The notes: a model not told the origin generated them from the sequence alone. Numbered from the stretch's first letter, positions 1 to 8,967 are shown. The stretch is 64,000 nucleotides of DNA from Actinomadura alba (GCF_014323705.1 NZ_JABVEC010000003.1:186001-250000), one strand, 5' to 3'. Numbers and translations: made by a program.

Positions 1-290
1 AGGCACTCGGCCCCAAGGCCGCCGCCAAGGTGCTCATCACCGGCACCAAGTCGATGACCGGGCACCTGCTCGGCGGCGCCGGCGCGCTCGAGTCGCTCAT
101 CACCGTCCTCGCACTGCACGAGGGCGTGGTGCCCGCGACCGCCAACCTCGAGAACCTCGACGACGCCGTCGACCTCGACATCGCACAGGGTGAACCGCGC
201 CGGCTTCCGGACGGTCCCATCGCGGCCCTGAACAACTCGTTCGGCTTCGGCGGACACAACGTCGCCGTCGCCTTCCAACGCGCCGTCTAG
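1..290 (+). CDS. fabF: Beta-ketoacyl-ACP synthase II (FabF), C-terminal part
   Basis: The reading frame enters the window at base 3 and runs 95 residues to a TAG at 288-290. Family knowledge: FabF condenses malonyl-ACP with acyl-ACP in type II fatty acid synthesis. The C-terminal thiolase-fold signatures are visible: [17 protein letters not shown] carries the conserved Lys and the second catalytic His, and NSFGFGGHN is the phenylalanine gate and glycine-rich end. The catalytic Cys and first His would lie upstream of the window. A carboxyltransferase gene follows 18 bp later on the same strand, the usual actinobacterial fab gene order, so the two are probably co-transcribed. Confidence 0.93.
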   Translation, partial: ALGPKAAAKVLITGTKSMTGHLLGGAGALESLITVLALHEGVVPATANLENLDDAVDLDIAQGEPRRLPDGPIAALNNSFGFGGHNVAVAFQRAV

Positions 291-308
291 CGTGAGGAGC
301 CAGCTGAC

Positions 309-1748
309 GTGACCGTGCTCGACACCGGCGTCCGCGGCCCGGCGGCCCCGGCCGCCGAACAGGCGCCCGACCCACGGGACCCCCGGGTCCGGCTCGCGGC
401 GCTCTTCGACGACGGCAGCCTCCGCCCGCTCACCGACGAGGACGACAAGAGCGGTGCCCTCGCCGGGGTCGGCCGTATCGACGGCCTGCCGGTGGTGGCG
501 TTCGCGAGCGACCCGCGTATCCAGGGCGGGGCGATGGGCACGGCGGGCTGCGAGGCCATCGTGCACGCCTACGACCACGCGATCCGCGAGCGGCTGCCCG
601 TCATCGGGCTGTGGCACTCGGGCGGCGCGCGGCTGGCCGAGGGCGTCGAGTCGTTGCACGCGGTCGGGCTGGTCTTCGCCGCGATGACACGGGCGTCCGG
701 TGTGGTGCCGCAGATCTCCGTCGTGCTCGGCGCGGCGGCGGGTGGCGCCGCCTACGGCCCCGCGCTGACCGACATCGTCATCCTGTCCCAGGACGGGAAG
801 ATCTTCGTCACCGGGCCCGACGTCGTGCGGTCGGTCACCGGTGAGGAGATCGACATGGCCTCGCTCGGCGGTCCCGAGCCGCACTCGAAGAAGTCCGGCG
901 TCGTGCACGTCGTCGCCACGGACGACGCCGAGGCCATCGCCTCGGCCCGCCGCATCGCGCTGCTGCTCGGCCACCAGGGCCGACTCCGCCCCGAGTCGGT
1001 GACCGAGGCCGACTTCTCCGGGCTGCTGCCCGAGAACGCCCGCCGGGCCTACAACGTCAAGCCGCTGGTCAAGGGAATGGTCGACGACCCCGACGGGCTC
1101 GTGGAACTGCACCCCAAGTGGGCGCCGAACATCGTCACCGCGCTCGGGCGGCTCGGCGGCCGTACGGTCGGCCTCATCGCCAACAACCCGCTGCGGCTCG
1201 GCGGCTGCCTCGACGCCGCCTCCGCCGAGAAGGCCGCCAGGTTCGTGCGCATGTGCGACGCGTTCGGGGTGCCTCTTGTCGTGCTGGTGGACGTCCCCGG
1301 TTATCTTCCGGGGGTCGGCCAGGAGCACGGCGGTGTCGTACGGCGTGGCGCCAAGCTCCTGCACGCCTTCGCCGAGGCCACCGTGCCCCGGGTGACGCTG
1401 GTCACCCACAAGGCCTACGGCGGCGCCTACATCGCGATGAACTCCCGTTCGCTCGGGGCCACCCGGGTCTTCGCCTGGCCGACGGCCGAGCTCGCCGTCA
1501 TGGGCGCGGTCGCGGCGGTGCGCATCCTGCACCGGCGTACGCTCGCGGCGGTTCCCGAGGAGGAGCGGCCCGCGCTCGAGACCCAGCTCGCCGCCGAGCA
1601 CGAGAAGATCGCGGGCGGCCTCCACCGGGCGCGCGAACTCGGCGTCGTCGACGAGGTCATCTCCCCCACCGGCACCCGTGGCGCCATCGCCCGCGCCATC
1701 GCCGAGGCCATCCCGGCCCGGGGAGCCCACGGCAACATCCCGCTCTGA
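309..1748 (+). CDS. Acyl-CoA carboxylase, carboxyltransferase (beta) subunit
   Basis: This 479-residue protein has two crotonase-fold halves, roughly residues 50-260 and 265-475, as in actinobacterial AccD/PccB subunits. They transfer carboxyl from biotin to acetyl- or propionyl-CoA to give malonyl- or methylmalonyl-CoA. Visible signatures are GGARLAEGVESLHAVG, SLGGPEPHSKKSGVVHV, GYLPGVGQEHGG and THKAYGGAYIAMNSRSLG. The GTG start at 309 has a GAGGAG ribosome site at 294-299. It lies 18 bp after fabF, which suggests it supplies malonyl-CoA to the fatty acid synthase. Acetyl versus propionyl specificity cannot be told from sequence. The partner biotinylated alpha subunit is not in the window. 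Confidence 0.92.
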   Translation: MTVLDTGVRGPAAPAAEQAPDPRDPRVRLAALFDDGSLRPLTDEDDKSGALAGVGRIDGLPVVAFASDPRIQGGAMGTAGCEAIVHAYDHAIRERLPVIGLWHSGGARLAEGVESLHAVGLVFAAMTRASGVVPQISVVLGAAAGGAAYGPALTDIVILSQDGKIFVTGPDVVRSVTGEEIDMASLGGPEPHSKKSGVVHVVATDDAEAIASARRIALLLGHQGRLRPESVTEADFSGLLPENARRAYNVKPLVKGMVDDPDGLVELHPKWAPNIVTALGRLGGRTVGLIANNPLRLGGCLDAASAEKAARFVRMCDAFGVPLVVLVDVPGYLPGVGQEHGGVVRRGAKLLHAFAEATVPRVTLVTHKAYGGAYIAMNSRSLGATRVFAWPTAELAVMGAVAAVRILHRRTLAAVPEEERPALETQLAAEHEKIAGGLHRARELGVVDEVISPTGTRGAIARAIAEAIPARGAHGNIPL

Positions 1749-1807
1749 CCGTACGCTGACCTGCTCCGGCCCGGCCGTCCGACCCGGGTCGTGCCCATGC
1801 GCGCGGG

Positions 1808-4372
1808 TCAGCCCGCGCCGAAGCACACGAAGCCGAGGACTCCCGGGGTGCGGGGGGTGACCGCCAGCGCCCGCGCCGGCGAGACGCCCGCGGCAAGGCG
1901 TTCGTGGAAGGCCACCATGAAGTCGCGGGTGTCCGCGTCGCGCACCGGGGTGACGCTCGCGATGACGGTGGCGGCGCCGAAGTCGAGCAGCACGCCCACC
2001 ATGCCCATGACCGCCTCGCCCGCGTCGGCCCGGCCGGCGTCGCACGCCGACAGCACCACCACGCGCGGTGCCCGGCGCAGGCCCTCGAGGTCATAGGCGA
2101 TCAGCGGCCCGTCGGCCAGGAGCAGGCGGGAGAAGAGCGGGTTGTCGACGCGGAACTCGCCGTGCGCGGCGACATGCGCGAGCCCGCCGCCGTCGAGAGC
2201 ACGCCGTACCGTCTCGGCGCGGGCCCGGCCGCCCGTGAGGACGGTCGCGTCCGGATGGATCCGCGCCAGCGCCGTGATCTCGGTGTCGGCGTGACGCAGG
2301 CCGGGACCCGCGACGAGCACCACCCGGTGGGCCTCGCCCCGGCCGCGCCCGCCCGGCGGTGGCGCACTCCTCCGCACCCAGGTGCGCGCCGACGGCACGA
2401 CGGTGACCGGACGCGCGGCCAGCGCCGGGAGCGCCGCCCACGGCAGCGCGTGCAGCGCCCCGGTGGACGAGATGACCAGCTCGCGATCGCCGATCGCCCG
2501 GCGCAGCGGGCCGATCAGCTGCTCCTCCGCGAGCGCCGCGGCGGTGCCCGGCTTCGCCCGCCCGACATGATCGCCGCCGCGCTCGGCGAGGACGCGCAGA
2601 TCGAACCGGACGAGTCTGGCCGCGCGTACCGCGTCCTCGTAACGGCCCAGCGGCCATCTGCGGCAGCGGCCGGCGACGACCGTCACCGCGTGCAGTTCCG
2701 GTCCGAGCCTGACGAACTCGACGAGGGCCCGGTGCCCGAGCGCCTCGGTGAGCTCCGCAATCCGCGGCGGTGATGTCCGCGTTCCCGCGCCGGCACCCGG
2801 CCGGGTCCTGGCGCTCGCCCGTACCGCCGCCTCGAGGTGCGGGATCCGGTCCGCCGTCTCCCGGGAGCCGTGGCCGGTGGCCGTGGCCTCGGTGTGCTCC
2901 GCGCTGGCCCGCCGCAGATCGGCCAGGGCCGCGGCCAGCCGCGGGTCGGCGGGCGGGCGCACTGACGCCGGACGGCACGTGATGGCACGGCGGCGTTCCT
3001 CGGCGGCGAGCAGCTCGCGACCCGATCGAGCCTGCCGCAGCCCGAGGCCGGCCAGGTCGGCGGCGAGATCGGCGGCCCGTGCGCGCAGCTCGGTGGCGCC
3101 GAGCGCCGCGGCGTGGTCGTCGACCACCAGCAGCCCCGCGCGCACCGCCGCCGCGGCACCGCGCCGGTCGCCGCGCGAGGCCCGTTCCAGCGCCGTGGCG
3201 TGCCAGGCCGCCACCCGCGTCGCGACCGGCCCGTGCCACCTGGCGGTGCTCACCCGCCCGAGCAGGTCGCGGGCGACGGTTGTACGGCCCAGGTGCAGTG
3301 CGATCAGCGCGGCGACGATGCGAGTGTCGGCGGCGGGCTCGGCCCAGCCGGCCCGCCCGAGCCGGTCAGCGGCCGTACGGGCCGCGCGCAGAAGGTCCGG
3401 GGACCGGTCGCCGGCCGCCCACCGGGCGCGGACTCCGAGGTGGTCGGCCAGGGGGATCCAGCCGGTGCGGTCCTGGCGGGCGAACTCCGCGCTCGCCCGC
3501 CGCGCGGTGCGTGCGGCGCTACCCGGGTCGCCGTCGGCCAGCTCGGCGCGCGCCAGCAGGAGCAGCCCGTCGGCGGTGTCGGCGCGGTGACCACGGTCGG
3601 CGACGTCGACCAGCGTCGCGCCGAGCAGGGCCCGGGCCTCGGCGGCCAGCCCTGCGGTGATGAGCGTCTCGGCCCGGTCGAACCTGCACTGGGCGACTCG
3701 TTCGGGGGTCAGGTCGGGCTCGACGGCGGCGTACAGCGCCAGGGCTCGCGGCAGGTCACCGCGGCGCGAGGCGGCGAACGCCAGATTGCCCCTGGCCATC
3801 GCGGCCTGAAGGGTCAGACCGGCCTGGTCGGCGGTCACCGCGGCCTCGGTCAGGGCGGACTCCGCCGAGTTCAGCTCGCCGCGATAGACCTGGGTCAGCC
3901 CGATCGTGGACAGCAGCCCGGCCAGCACCACCGGGTCGGTCCCCGCACGAATACCCGCGAGGGCACGCCGCGCGGTCCTGAGCGCCTCGTCCATGTGCCC
4001 GCTGCGGGCGAGCGCGAACGCGCGGTTGGCGACCAGCCGGTCGGCGTCCGCACCGCGCAGCACAGGAGCGGCGGAATCGGCGGCCACGAGCGCGCCGTCC
4101 GCGTCCCCGCTCGCGGCGAGCAGCCCCACCATGTTCATCCGCACCTGGGCGGCCGCGTAGGTCAGGCCCTCCCCCTGCGCGGCCCGCAGGGCCTCGCGCA
4201 GGTGATCCAGCCCCTCCGCCACCCGGCCGATCTCCTTGCCGGCCAGCGCGAGCGCGCGCAGCGCGAGCACCCGGTCGGCCGGTTCCCGCGCGCCGGACAG
4301 CAGCCGGCTTGCGGCGGTCATCGCGCGCGGCGGGTCGGCGGCGGCCAGCCGGATCAGGTCGCGCTCGTTCAC
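1808..4372 (-). CDS. TPR-CHAT domain protein (caspase-like peptidase)
   Basis: This 854-residue protein has an alanine- and arginine-rich helical TPR-like array over roughly residues 1-600 and a C-terminal CHAT (caspase HetF-associated with TPRs) domain. The catalytic dyad is visible: His about 737 in HVAAHGEF and Cys about 777 in LSACDAG, followed by the family motif GAATVIASVTPV. CHAT proteins are cysteine peptidases or their relatives that cleave partner proteins after a signal is sensed by the repeats. The GTG start at 4372 overlaps the stop of the 147-residue gene upstream (GTGA), which is itself coupled to an ECF sigma gene, so the three are translated as a unit. Target and trigger are unknown. 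Confidence 0.9.
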   Translation of the reverse strand: MNERDLIRLAAADPPRAMTAASRLLSGAREPADRVLALRALALAGKEIGRVAEGLDHLREALRAAQGEGLTYAAAQVRMNMVGLLAASGDADGALVAADSAAPVLRGADADRLVANRAFALARSGHMDEALRTARRALAGIRAGTDPVVLAGLLSTIGLTQVYRGELNSAESALTEAAVTADQAGLTLQAAMARGNLAFAASRRGDLPRALALYAAVEPDLTPERVAQCRFDRAETLITAGLAAEARALLGATLVDVADRGHRADTADGLLLLARAELADGDPGSAARTARRASAEFARQDRTGWIPLADHLGVRARWAAGDRSPDLLRAARTAADRLGRAGWAEPAADTRIVAALIALHLGRTTVARDLLGRVSTARWHGPVATRVAAWHATALERASRGDRRGAAAAVRAGLLVVDDHAAALGATELRARAADLAADLAGLGLRQARSGRELLAAEERRRAITCRPASVRPPADPRLAAALADLRRASAEHTEATATGHGSRETADRIPHLEAAVRASARTRPGAGAGTRTSPPRIAELTEALGHRALVEFVRLGPELHAVTVVAGRCRRWPLGRYEDAVRAARLVRFDLRVLAERGGDHVGRAKPGTAAALAEEQLIGPLRRAIGDRELVISSTGALHALPWAALPALAARPVTVVPSARTWVRRSAPPPGGRGRGEAHRVVLVAGPGLRHADTEITALARIHPDATVLTGGRARAETVRRALDGGGLAHVAAHGEFRVDNPLFSRLLLADGPLIAYDLEGLRRAPRVVVLSACDAGRADAGEAVMGMVGVLLDFGAATVIASVTPVRDADTRDFMVAFHERLAAGVSPARALAVTPRTPGVLGFVCFGAG

Positions 4373-4812
4373 ACCCGCACCCAGCTGGTGACGATGCGGG
4401 TGGCATCGGGCAGCCGGAACACCAGGCTCACCAGGCCCGACGGGACGCCCGGCACGATGAAGTGGCCGGCCGGGTCGGCCCGCGCGGTGAGCTCGCCGTC
4501 GAGGTGCCGCACCCGAACGTGCGCGGGGGCGGGCGGGGACAACCGCCCGACCAGCTCGACGTCCCGCCCGGCACCGCTGACCTCCACCTCCACGGCGTGA
4601 TCGGTCCCGTCGAACGTGAGCAGCCGCGAGGTTCCGCGCACTCCCACAGCGCCGGAGCGGCTGTCGGCCACGAGGTCGGCGAGGGCCGCGTCCGGCTCCC
4701 GCCAGGCCAGCGTCGCCCGTCCCGCGGCGAGAACCCGCTCGGGTACGGGCTCGAAGGCGGCGAACGCGGCCCGGACGTACGCCATCAGTTCCTCGTCGGG
4801 CACGCGGCTCAC
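4369..4812 (-). CDS. Small protein between sigma factor and CHAT genes (candidate sigma partner)
   Basis: This 147-residue protein is not assigned to a named family. Residues about 1-50 look helical and acidic/alanine rich (DEELMAYVRAAFAAFEPVPE). Residues about 85-147 resemble a carboxypeptidase-regulatory-like beta sandwich: short strands, a Gly-rich turn (DPAGHFIVPGVPSG) and a hydrophobic end. There is no signal peptide or membrane segment. The GTG at 4812 overlaps the sigma stop and its TGA overlaps the CHAT start, so it is translationally coupled on both sides. Inference: the position fits a cytoplasmic anti-sigma or adaptor, and possibly a CHAT substrate. No zinc anti-sigma motif is seen. 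Confidence 0.8.
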   Translation of the reverse strand: MSRVPDEELMAYVRAAFAAFEPVPERVLAAGRATLAWREPDAALADLVADSRSGAVGVRGTSRLLTFDGTDHAVEVEVSGAGRDVELVGRLSPPAPAHVRVRHLDGELTARADPAGHFIVPGVPSGLVSLVFRLPDATRIVTSWVRV

Positions 4813-5360
4813 AGCACTCCCCCGAGCCGTGCCCGAAGCGACGTCAGGCAGCGCGTCCGGGTCGGGCCGACGCTGCCGATCGGCATGTCGAGGGCGGCGG
4901 CCACCTCGGCGTAACCGGGTGACAGCGCGAACAGCCTCAGCACGTGCCGGCACAGCTCCGGCAGCGCCTGGATCGCCGTCATCACCACGCGCAGCCGCTC
5001 GCGGTCGAGGCAGACGTGGTCGGGGCCCGGATCGGTGGCGGCGAGCGGCGGCAGCGCCCGGCCGCCGACCTGGTGACGCCTCAGGCGTACGGTCTCGCGG
5101 CGCGCGGTCACCGCCAGCCAGGCGCCCACTCGTTCCGGGTCGCGGATCCGGTCGATCCGCTCGACCAGCCGCAACCAGGTCGTCTGGGTCACGTCGGCGG
5201 CGTCCGCCTCGCCCAGCCCGTGCGCGCGGGCGATGGCCCACACCATGCCCGAGTAGCGCGCGGTGAGCGCCGCCCATGCCGACTGGTCGCCCTTTCTCGC
5301 CCAGGCGACCAGGTCGCCCGGTGATGCGCCGTTCGTGTCCGTCGTCCCTGCCGGGCCCAC
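4809..5360 (-). CDS. ECF-type RNA polymerase sigma factor
   Basis: The protein is 183 residues from the GTG at 5360. Region 2 is seen in WAALTARYSGMVWAIARAHG followed by ADAADVTQTTWLRL, and region 4 in LPELCRHVLRLFALSPGYAE, with a helix-turn-helix that starts AAALDMPIGSVG and ends with an Arg-rich recognition helix. I prefer GTG 5360 because GGAGG lies 5 bases upstream; an in-frame ATG at 5405 has no ribosome site. It is the first gene of a sigma, small protein, CHAT operon, 112 bp after an S8 protease gene on the same strand. It probably directs core polymerase to a private promoter set controlled by its operon partners. Confidence 0.92.
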   Translation of the reverse strand: MGPAGTTDTNGASPGDLVAWARKGDQSAWAALTARYSGMVWAIARAHGLGEADAADVTQTTWLRLVERIDRIRDPERVGAWLAVTARRETVRLRRHQVGGRALPPLAATDPGPDHVCLDRERLRVVMTAIQALPELCRHVLRLFALSPGYAEVAAALDMPIGSVGPTRTRCLTSLRARLGGVL

Positions 5361-5472
5361 GAGAGCCTCCGCCTCGTCGTTCGGCCCCCCGCCGACCGGC
5401 CACATTAGAACGAACGCACACCGTCACAGGTCGATTACCGACAGTGGTTATCGCATCGCCGTCGGTTCGTGC

Positions 5473-6657
5473 TCAAACCCTGATGATTACGCCGAGGCCG
5501 GGAAGGGTAACGGCGGCCGCCGGGTCGAGCAGACGGCTCGCGGCGACCGCGGCGGTCAGGTTCCCGGCCGCGGCGAGCCGGGCGATCGCGGCCGCCACGG
5601 CCGGCGCCGCGAACGACGTTCCACTCCATGTCGCGTACCCCTGGAACCGGTCGGGGTCGACCCCGCCGATCCGCTGCCGCGCCGGTTCGCGCGGGCCGTC
5701 GAATCGTACGAAGCAGCTGGCGATCCGGGCGCCGGGTGCACAGGCGTCGACCCACCAGCCGTGGTTGGAGAACCACGCGCGCTCGTCGCCGTCGAGGGCG
5801 GCCACGGCGATGACCCACTTCAGGGCGGCCGGCCAGAACGGGCGGTCGCTCGCCGCGTTGCCCGCGCACGCCACGACGACCGCGCCGTTCCTCGCCCGCA
5901 GCCGGCCGACCGCCTGGGCCAGCACGGGCGAGGGGCGGTCGTCGAAGGTGTGGCAGCCGAGTGAGAGGTTGACGATGTCGGCCCTCCCCCACGCGGCCAG
6001 CCGGTTGAGCGCGCGGATGACGCCGAACTCGTCCCCGACGCCGTCGCCGCCGAGCACCTTCATGGCCCGGATGCGCACCGCCGGGGCGTGCTGGAGCAGG
6101 ACGCCCGCGATGAAGGTGCCGTGACCGGCCTGCGCGTCGAGTTCGTAGTCGAGGTCGGCGTCGAGCACCTCGGCGACCTCGTCGCGCTGCTCGGCGTACC
6201 AGTCACGCGTCTCGTACCAGGGATGCGGGGACAGGCCGGTGTCGAGGACGGCCACCGTGACCGGGCGCTCGCCGGGAGCCGCAGCCGCGGGCGGGTCGAG
6301 CGGGTCGGCCGGCCGCGGCAGGTCGGCCGGGCCCGACCACCACATCGGCTGACCGTGCACGAGATGGTTGGGCGCGACGGCCGGTCCGCGGTGCCCACCG
6401 TCTCCGCCGAGCCGCGCGACGAGCTCGCACACGTCGACCCTGGCCGCGGCGCGCAGCCGCAGCCGGCAGACTCCCGGCTCGTCCTGCCGCCCGTCGTACC
6501 AGCGCCGCACGAGCCCCTCGACGGCCGGCGCGTCGTGGTCCGCGACGAGGATCTGGTCGCGCCGGATCAGCGCGGGGCGGCCGGGGGTCGGCTCGACGAC
6601 GACGGCGTCACGATGGCGCGCGAGCACCCGCTCGAGCTGCGCCTCCTGATCGAACAC
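5473..6657 (-). CDS. S8 family (subtilisin-like) serine peptidase
   Basis: About 394 residues. The catalytic set is complete: Asp about 139 in VAVLDTG, His about 179 in GHGTFIAG, oxyanion Asn about 267 in ACAGN and Ser about 348 in WSGTSFAAP. Roughly 130 residues precede the catalytic domain and have no signal peptide, so this looks cytoplasmic rather than secreted. The start is uncertain. The open frame continues to 6897 but passes through a palindromic repeat at 6740-6785, so I place the start after it, at GTG 6657. It precedes the sigma/CHAT genes on the same strand and may be a second protease of that module. Confidence 0.85.
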   Translation of the reverse strand: MFDQEAQLERVLARHRDAVVVEPTPGRPALIRRDQILVADHDAPAVEGLVRRWYDGRQDEPGVCRLRLRAAARVDVCELVARLGGDGGHRGPAVAPNHLVHGQPMWWSGPADLPRPADPLDPPAAAAPGERPVTVAVLDTGLSPHPWYETRDWYAEQRDEVAEVLDADLDYELDAQAGHGTFIAGVLLQHAPAVRIRAMKVLGGDGVGDEFGVIRALNRLAAWGRADIVNLSLGCHTFDDRPSPVLAQAVGRLRARNGAVVVACAGNAASDRPFWPAALKWVIAVAALDGDERAWFSNHGWWVDACAPGARIASCFVRFDGPREPARQRIGGVDPDRFQGYATWSGTSFAAPAVAAAIARLAAAGNLTAAVAASRLLDPAAAVTLPGLGVIIRV

Positions 6658-6739
6658 GCACTGAATGTGCCCGCACCGGCACCGAAAGTGATCGTCGTGA
6701 GCGGCCGCATCCGGCCACGCCGGGCCTGAGCGCCGGACT

Positions 6740-6785
6740 TCGATCAAGGATCGGGGTTCCCATGCGTACCGCGATCCTTGATCGA
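6740..6785. repeat. Palindromic repeat, copy 1 (GATCAAGGATC family)
   Basis: Two 18-base arms (6740-6757 and 6768-6785) pair with a single mismatch around a 10-base loop. The core GATCAAGGATC/GATCCTTGATC is shared with copies at 52606 and 56534 and a half copy at 35641. Unlike a terminator, this copy lies between two divergent genes, the S8 peptidase and lnt, so it cannot end either transcript. Confidence 0.85.
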
Positions 6786-6840
6786 CGCTTGAGGACAGGA
6801 CGCGATTGAGTACCCGCCGCCGGGATGCGTTACTGGAGAC

Positions 6841-8328
6841 ATGACCCTGGACACCGCCGCCGCGACCGAGCAGGGCACGCGGGCGGCGCGGATCCACACG
6901 CTGCTGGCGCTGCCGGCCGGGGCGTTGCCGCTGCTGACGTTCCCCCGGGTCGGTGCCGACTGGCTCGCGTGGGGAATCCTCGTGCCGGGTCTGCTGATCA
7001 TCCGGTCCGCTCCCGGCGCGCGGACGGCGGCGGTGCGCGGCTGGTGGTTCGGCGCGGGCTACCTGCTGGCCGCCCTCTACTGGACGATCCCGAACATCGG
7101 TCCCGGGCTGCTGCTCGTGGCCGCCGTCTTCGGGGCACTGTGGGCCGGGTGGGGCCTCGCGGCGTGGGCGACGCTGCGCGTCCCGGTCCGGCCCCTGTAC
7201 GCGCTGCTGCTGGTGCCGAGCACGTGGGTCGCGATCGAGTACGCCCGGTCATGGCACGCGCTCGGAGGGCCGTGGGCACTGTTCGGAGCGAGCCAGTGGC
7301 GGCATCCGACGGTCCTCGGCCTCGCCGCGCTCGGCGGGGTGTGGCTCGTGTCCTTCGCGCTGGTGGCGGTGAACACGGCCCTGACGATCGCGCTGGTGGC
7401 CCCGTCGGCGCGGATGCGCGCACTCACCGCCGCGCTGGTGGTCGGCCTCGCCGGGCCGGTCTCGTACGCGCTCCGCGGCGAGCCCCAGGCGGTGCGCACC
7501 ATACGGGTGACGCTCGTCCAGCCCGGCGTCCTGCACGACCCGGTCACCCGGTTCGCCGCCGGTGAGCGGATCACGGCCGCGGCACCGCCCGCCGACCTGG
7601 TCGTGTGGGGCGAGAGCAGCGTGGGCTTCGATCTGGACCGCCGGGCCGACCTCACCGCCCGGTTGAGCACGCTCGCCAGGTCGTCCGACCTGCTCGTCAA
7701 CGAGGACGCGCGCGATGCTCGGAACCGCATCTCCAAGAGCTCCCTGCTGATCGGCCCGGACGGGATCCGCGGGCGGTACGTCAAGACGCGCCTCGTGCCG
7801 TTCGGGGAGTACATCCCGTTCCGTCCAGTGCTCGGATGGCTCAGTTCGATCAGCAGAGCGGCCGGCGAGGACCGGGTGCCCGGCACCGGTGTCCGGGTGC
7901 TCCAGACGGGCGGCGTCACGATCGGACCGCTCATCTGCTTCGAGTCCGCCTTCCCCGATCTGGGCCGCGCCGTCGCCGGGCGCGGGGCACAACTGATCGT
8001 CTACCAGTCCGCCACGTCCACCTTCCAGGGCAGCTGGGCACCGCCGCAGCACGCCGCCCTCGCGGCGGTGCGATCGGCCGAGACCGGGCGTCCCAGCGTG
8101 CAGGCGGCGCTCACCGGCGTTTCGGCGGGCTTCGACGCGCGAGGCCGCTCGACGGCCTGGTTCGACACCGACAAGCGCGGTTCGGTCACCGTCACGGTGC
8201 GGGTACCGCCGGCCACCGACCGCACCCCCTACGACCGGTACGGGGACCTCGTGCCGTATCTCGCGGTGGCGCTGAGCGGTTTCGCAGCGGCACGGCTCGG
8301 ATACGGCCGGTTGCGGCCACGGAGCTGA
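6841..8328 (+). CDS. lnt: Apolipoprotein N-acyltransferase
   Basis: The 495-residue protein has an N-terminal membrane half with about six hydrophobic segments (residues 20-205) and a C-terminal carbon-nitrogen hydrolase domain (about 220-480). The family's Glu-Lys-Cys triad is visible: E258 in WGESSVGF, K315 in GRYVKTRLVPFGEY and C366 in LICFESAFPDL. Lnt transfers a third acyl chain to the N-terminal Cys of lipoproteins in the membrane. The ATG at 6841 has a close GGAG upstream. It may mature lipoproteins such as MetQ (44036-44866). A fused dolichol-mannosyl synthase domain, seen in some mycobacterial Lnt proteins, is absent. Confidence 0.93.
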   Translation: MTLDTAAATEQGTRAARIHTLLALPAGALPLLTFPRVGADWLAWGILVPGLLIIRSAPGARTAAVRGWWFGAGYLLAALYWTIPNIGPGLLLVAAVFGALWAGWGLAAWATLRVPVRPLYALLLVPSTWVAIEYARSWHALGGPWALFGASQWRHPTVLGLAALGGVWLVSFALVAVNTALTIALVAPSARMRALTAALVVGLAGPVSYALRGEPQAVRTIRVTLVQPGVLHDPVTRFAAGERITAAAPPADLVVWGESSVGFDLDRRADLTARLSTLARSSDLLVNEDARDARNRISKSSLLIGPDGIRGRYVKTRLVPFGEYIPFRPVLGWLSSISRAAGEDRVPGTGVRVLQTGGVTIGPLICFESAFPDLGRAVAGRGAQLIVYQSATSTFQGSWAPPQHAALAAVRSAETGRPSVQAALTGVSAGFDARGRSTAWFDTDKRGSVTVTVRVPPATDRTPYDRYGDLVPYLAVALSGFAAARLGYGRLRPRS

Positions 8329-8472
8329 CACCAGCACTGGCCCGCGGTGGACTGATCCGATTCCCGCTGGTGCGGTTCCTGTCGATGGGGCACAATGAGG
8401 GGCGCGGATACCTTCTTGGGGCGTATGAGGCCGTAGGGGAAGACGAGCCTCGGTACGCAACCAGGAGGTCCG

Positions 8473-8967
8473 GTGACCGCACGTGGCGTCTTCTACGTCC
8501 ACTCTGCGCCGCCTGCGCTGTGCCCGCACATCGAGTGGGCCGTCGGCGGCGTTCTTGGCGTGCCCGCGTCCCTGGCCTGGACGGACCAGCCGGCCGCCCC
8601 GGGGACCATGCGCGCCGAACTGCACTGGGAGGGCGAACCCGGCACCGCCGCCGGCATCGCCTCATCCCTGCGGAACTGGAAGCTGCTGCGGTTCGAGGTG
8701 ACCGAGGACGCGACGCCCGGCTGCGACGGTGCCCGCTACAGCTGCACGCCGTCGCTCGGAGTGTTCACCGCAGTGATCGGCGCGAACGGCGATGTCATGA
8801 TCCCCGAGAACCGGCTCCGCCATGTGATGGCGAGCGCGGCGGGCGGCAAGTCCAGTCTCGAGCATGAGCTCGAGCGTCTGATGGGCACGCCGTGGGATCA
8901 CGAGCTCGAGCCCTTCCGGCGCGCGGGCGACGGCGCCCCGGTGCGCTGGCTGCACGCCGCGGGCTGA
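8473..8967 (+). CDS. DUF3145 family protein
   Basis: A 164-residue soluble protein of the actinobacterial DUF3145 family, recognised by its N-terminus (GVFYVHSAPPALCPHIEW), the central ELHWEGEPGTA stretch and a C-terminal acidic helical part with HELERLMGTPWDHELEPF. The function is unknown. In many actinobacteria it sits beside the fab/accD genes, and here it lies 6.7 kb from them, separated by the CHAT module and lnt. The GTG start at 8473 has a full AGGAGG at 8463-8468. No membrane segment or catalytic motif is visible. Confidence 0.9.
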   Translation: MTARGVFYVHSAPPALCPHIEWAVGGVLGVPASLAWTDQPAAPGTMRAELHWEGEPGTAAGIASSLRNWKLLRFEVTEDATPGCDGARYSCTPSLGVFTAVIGANGDVMIPENRLRHVMASAAGGKSSLEHELERLMGTPWDHELEPFRRAGDGAPVRWLHAAG

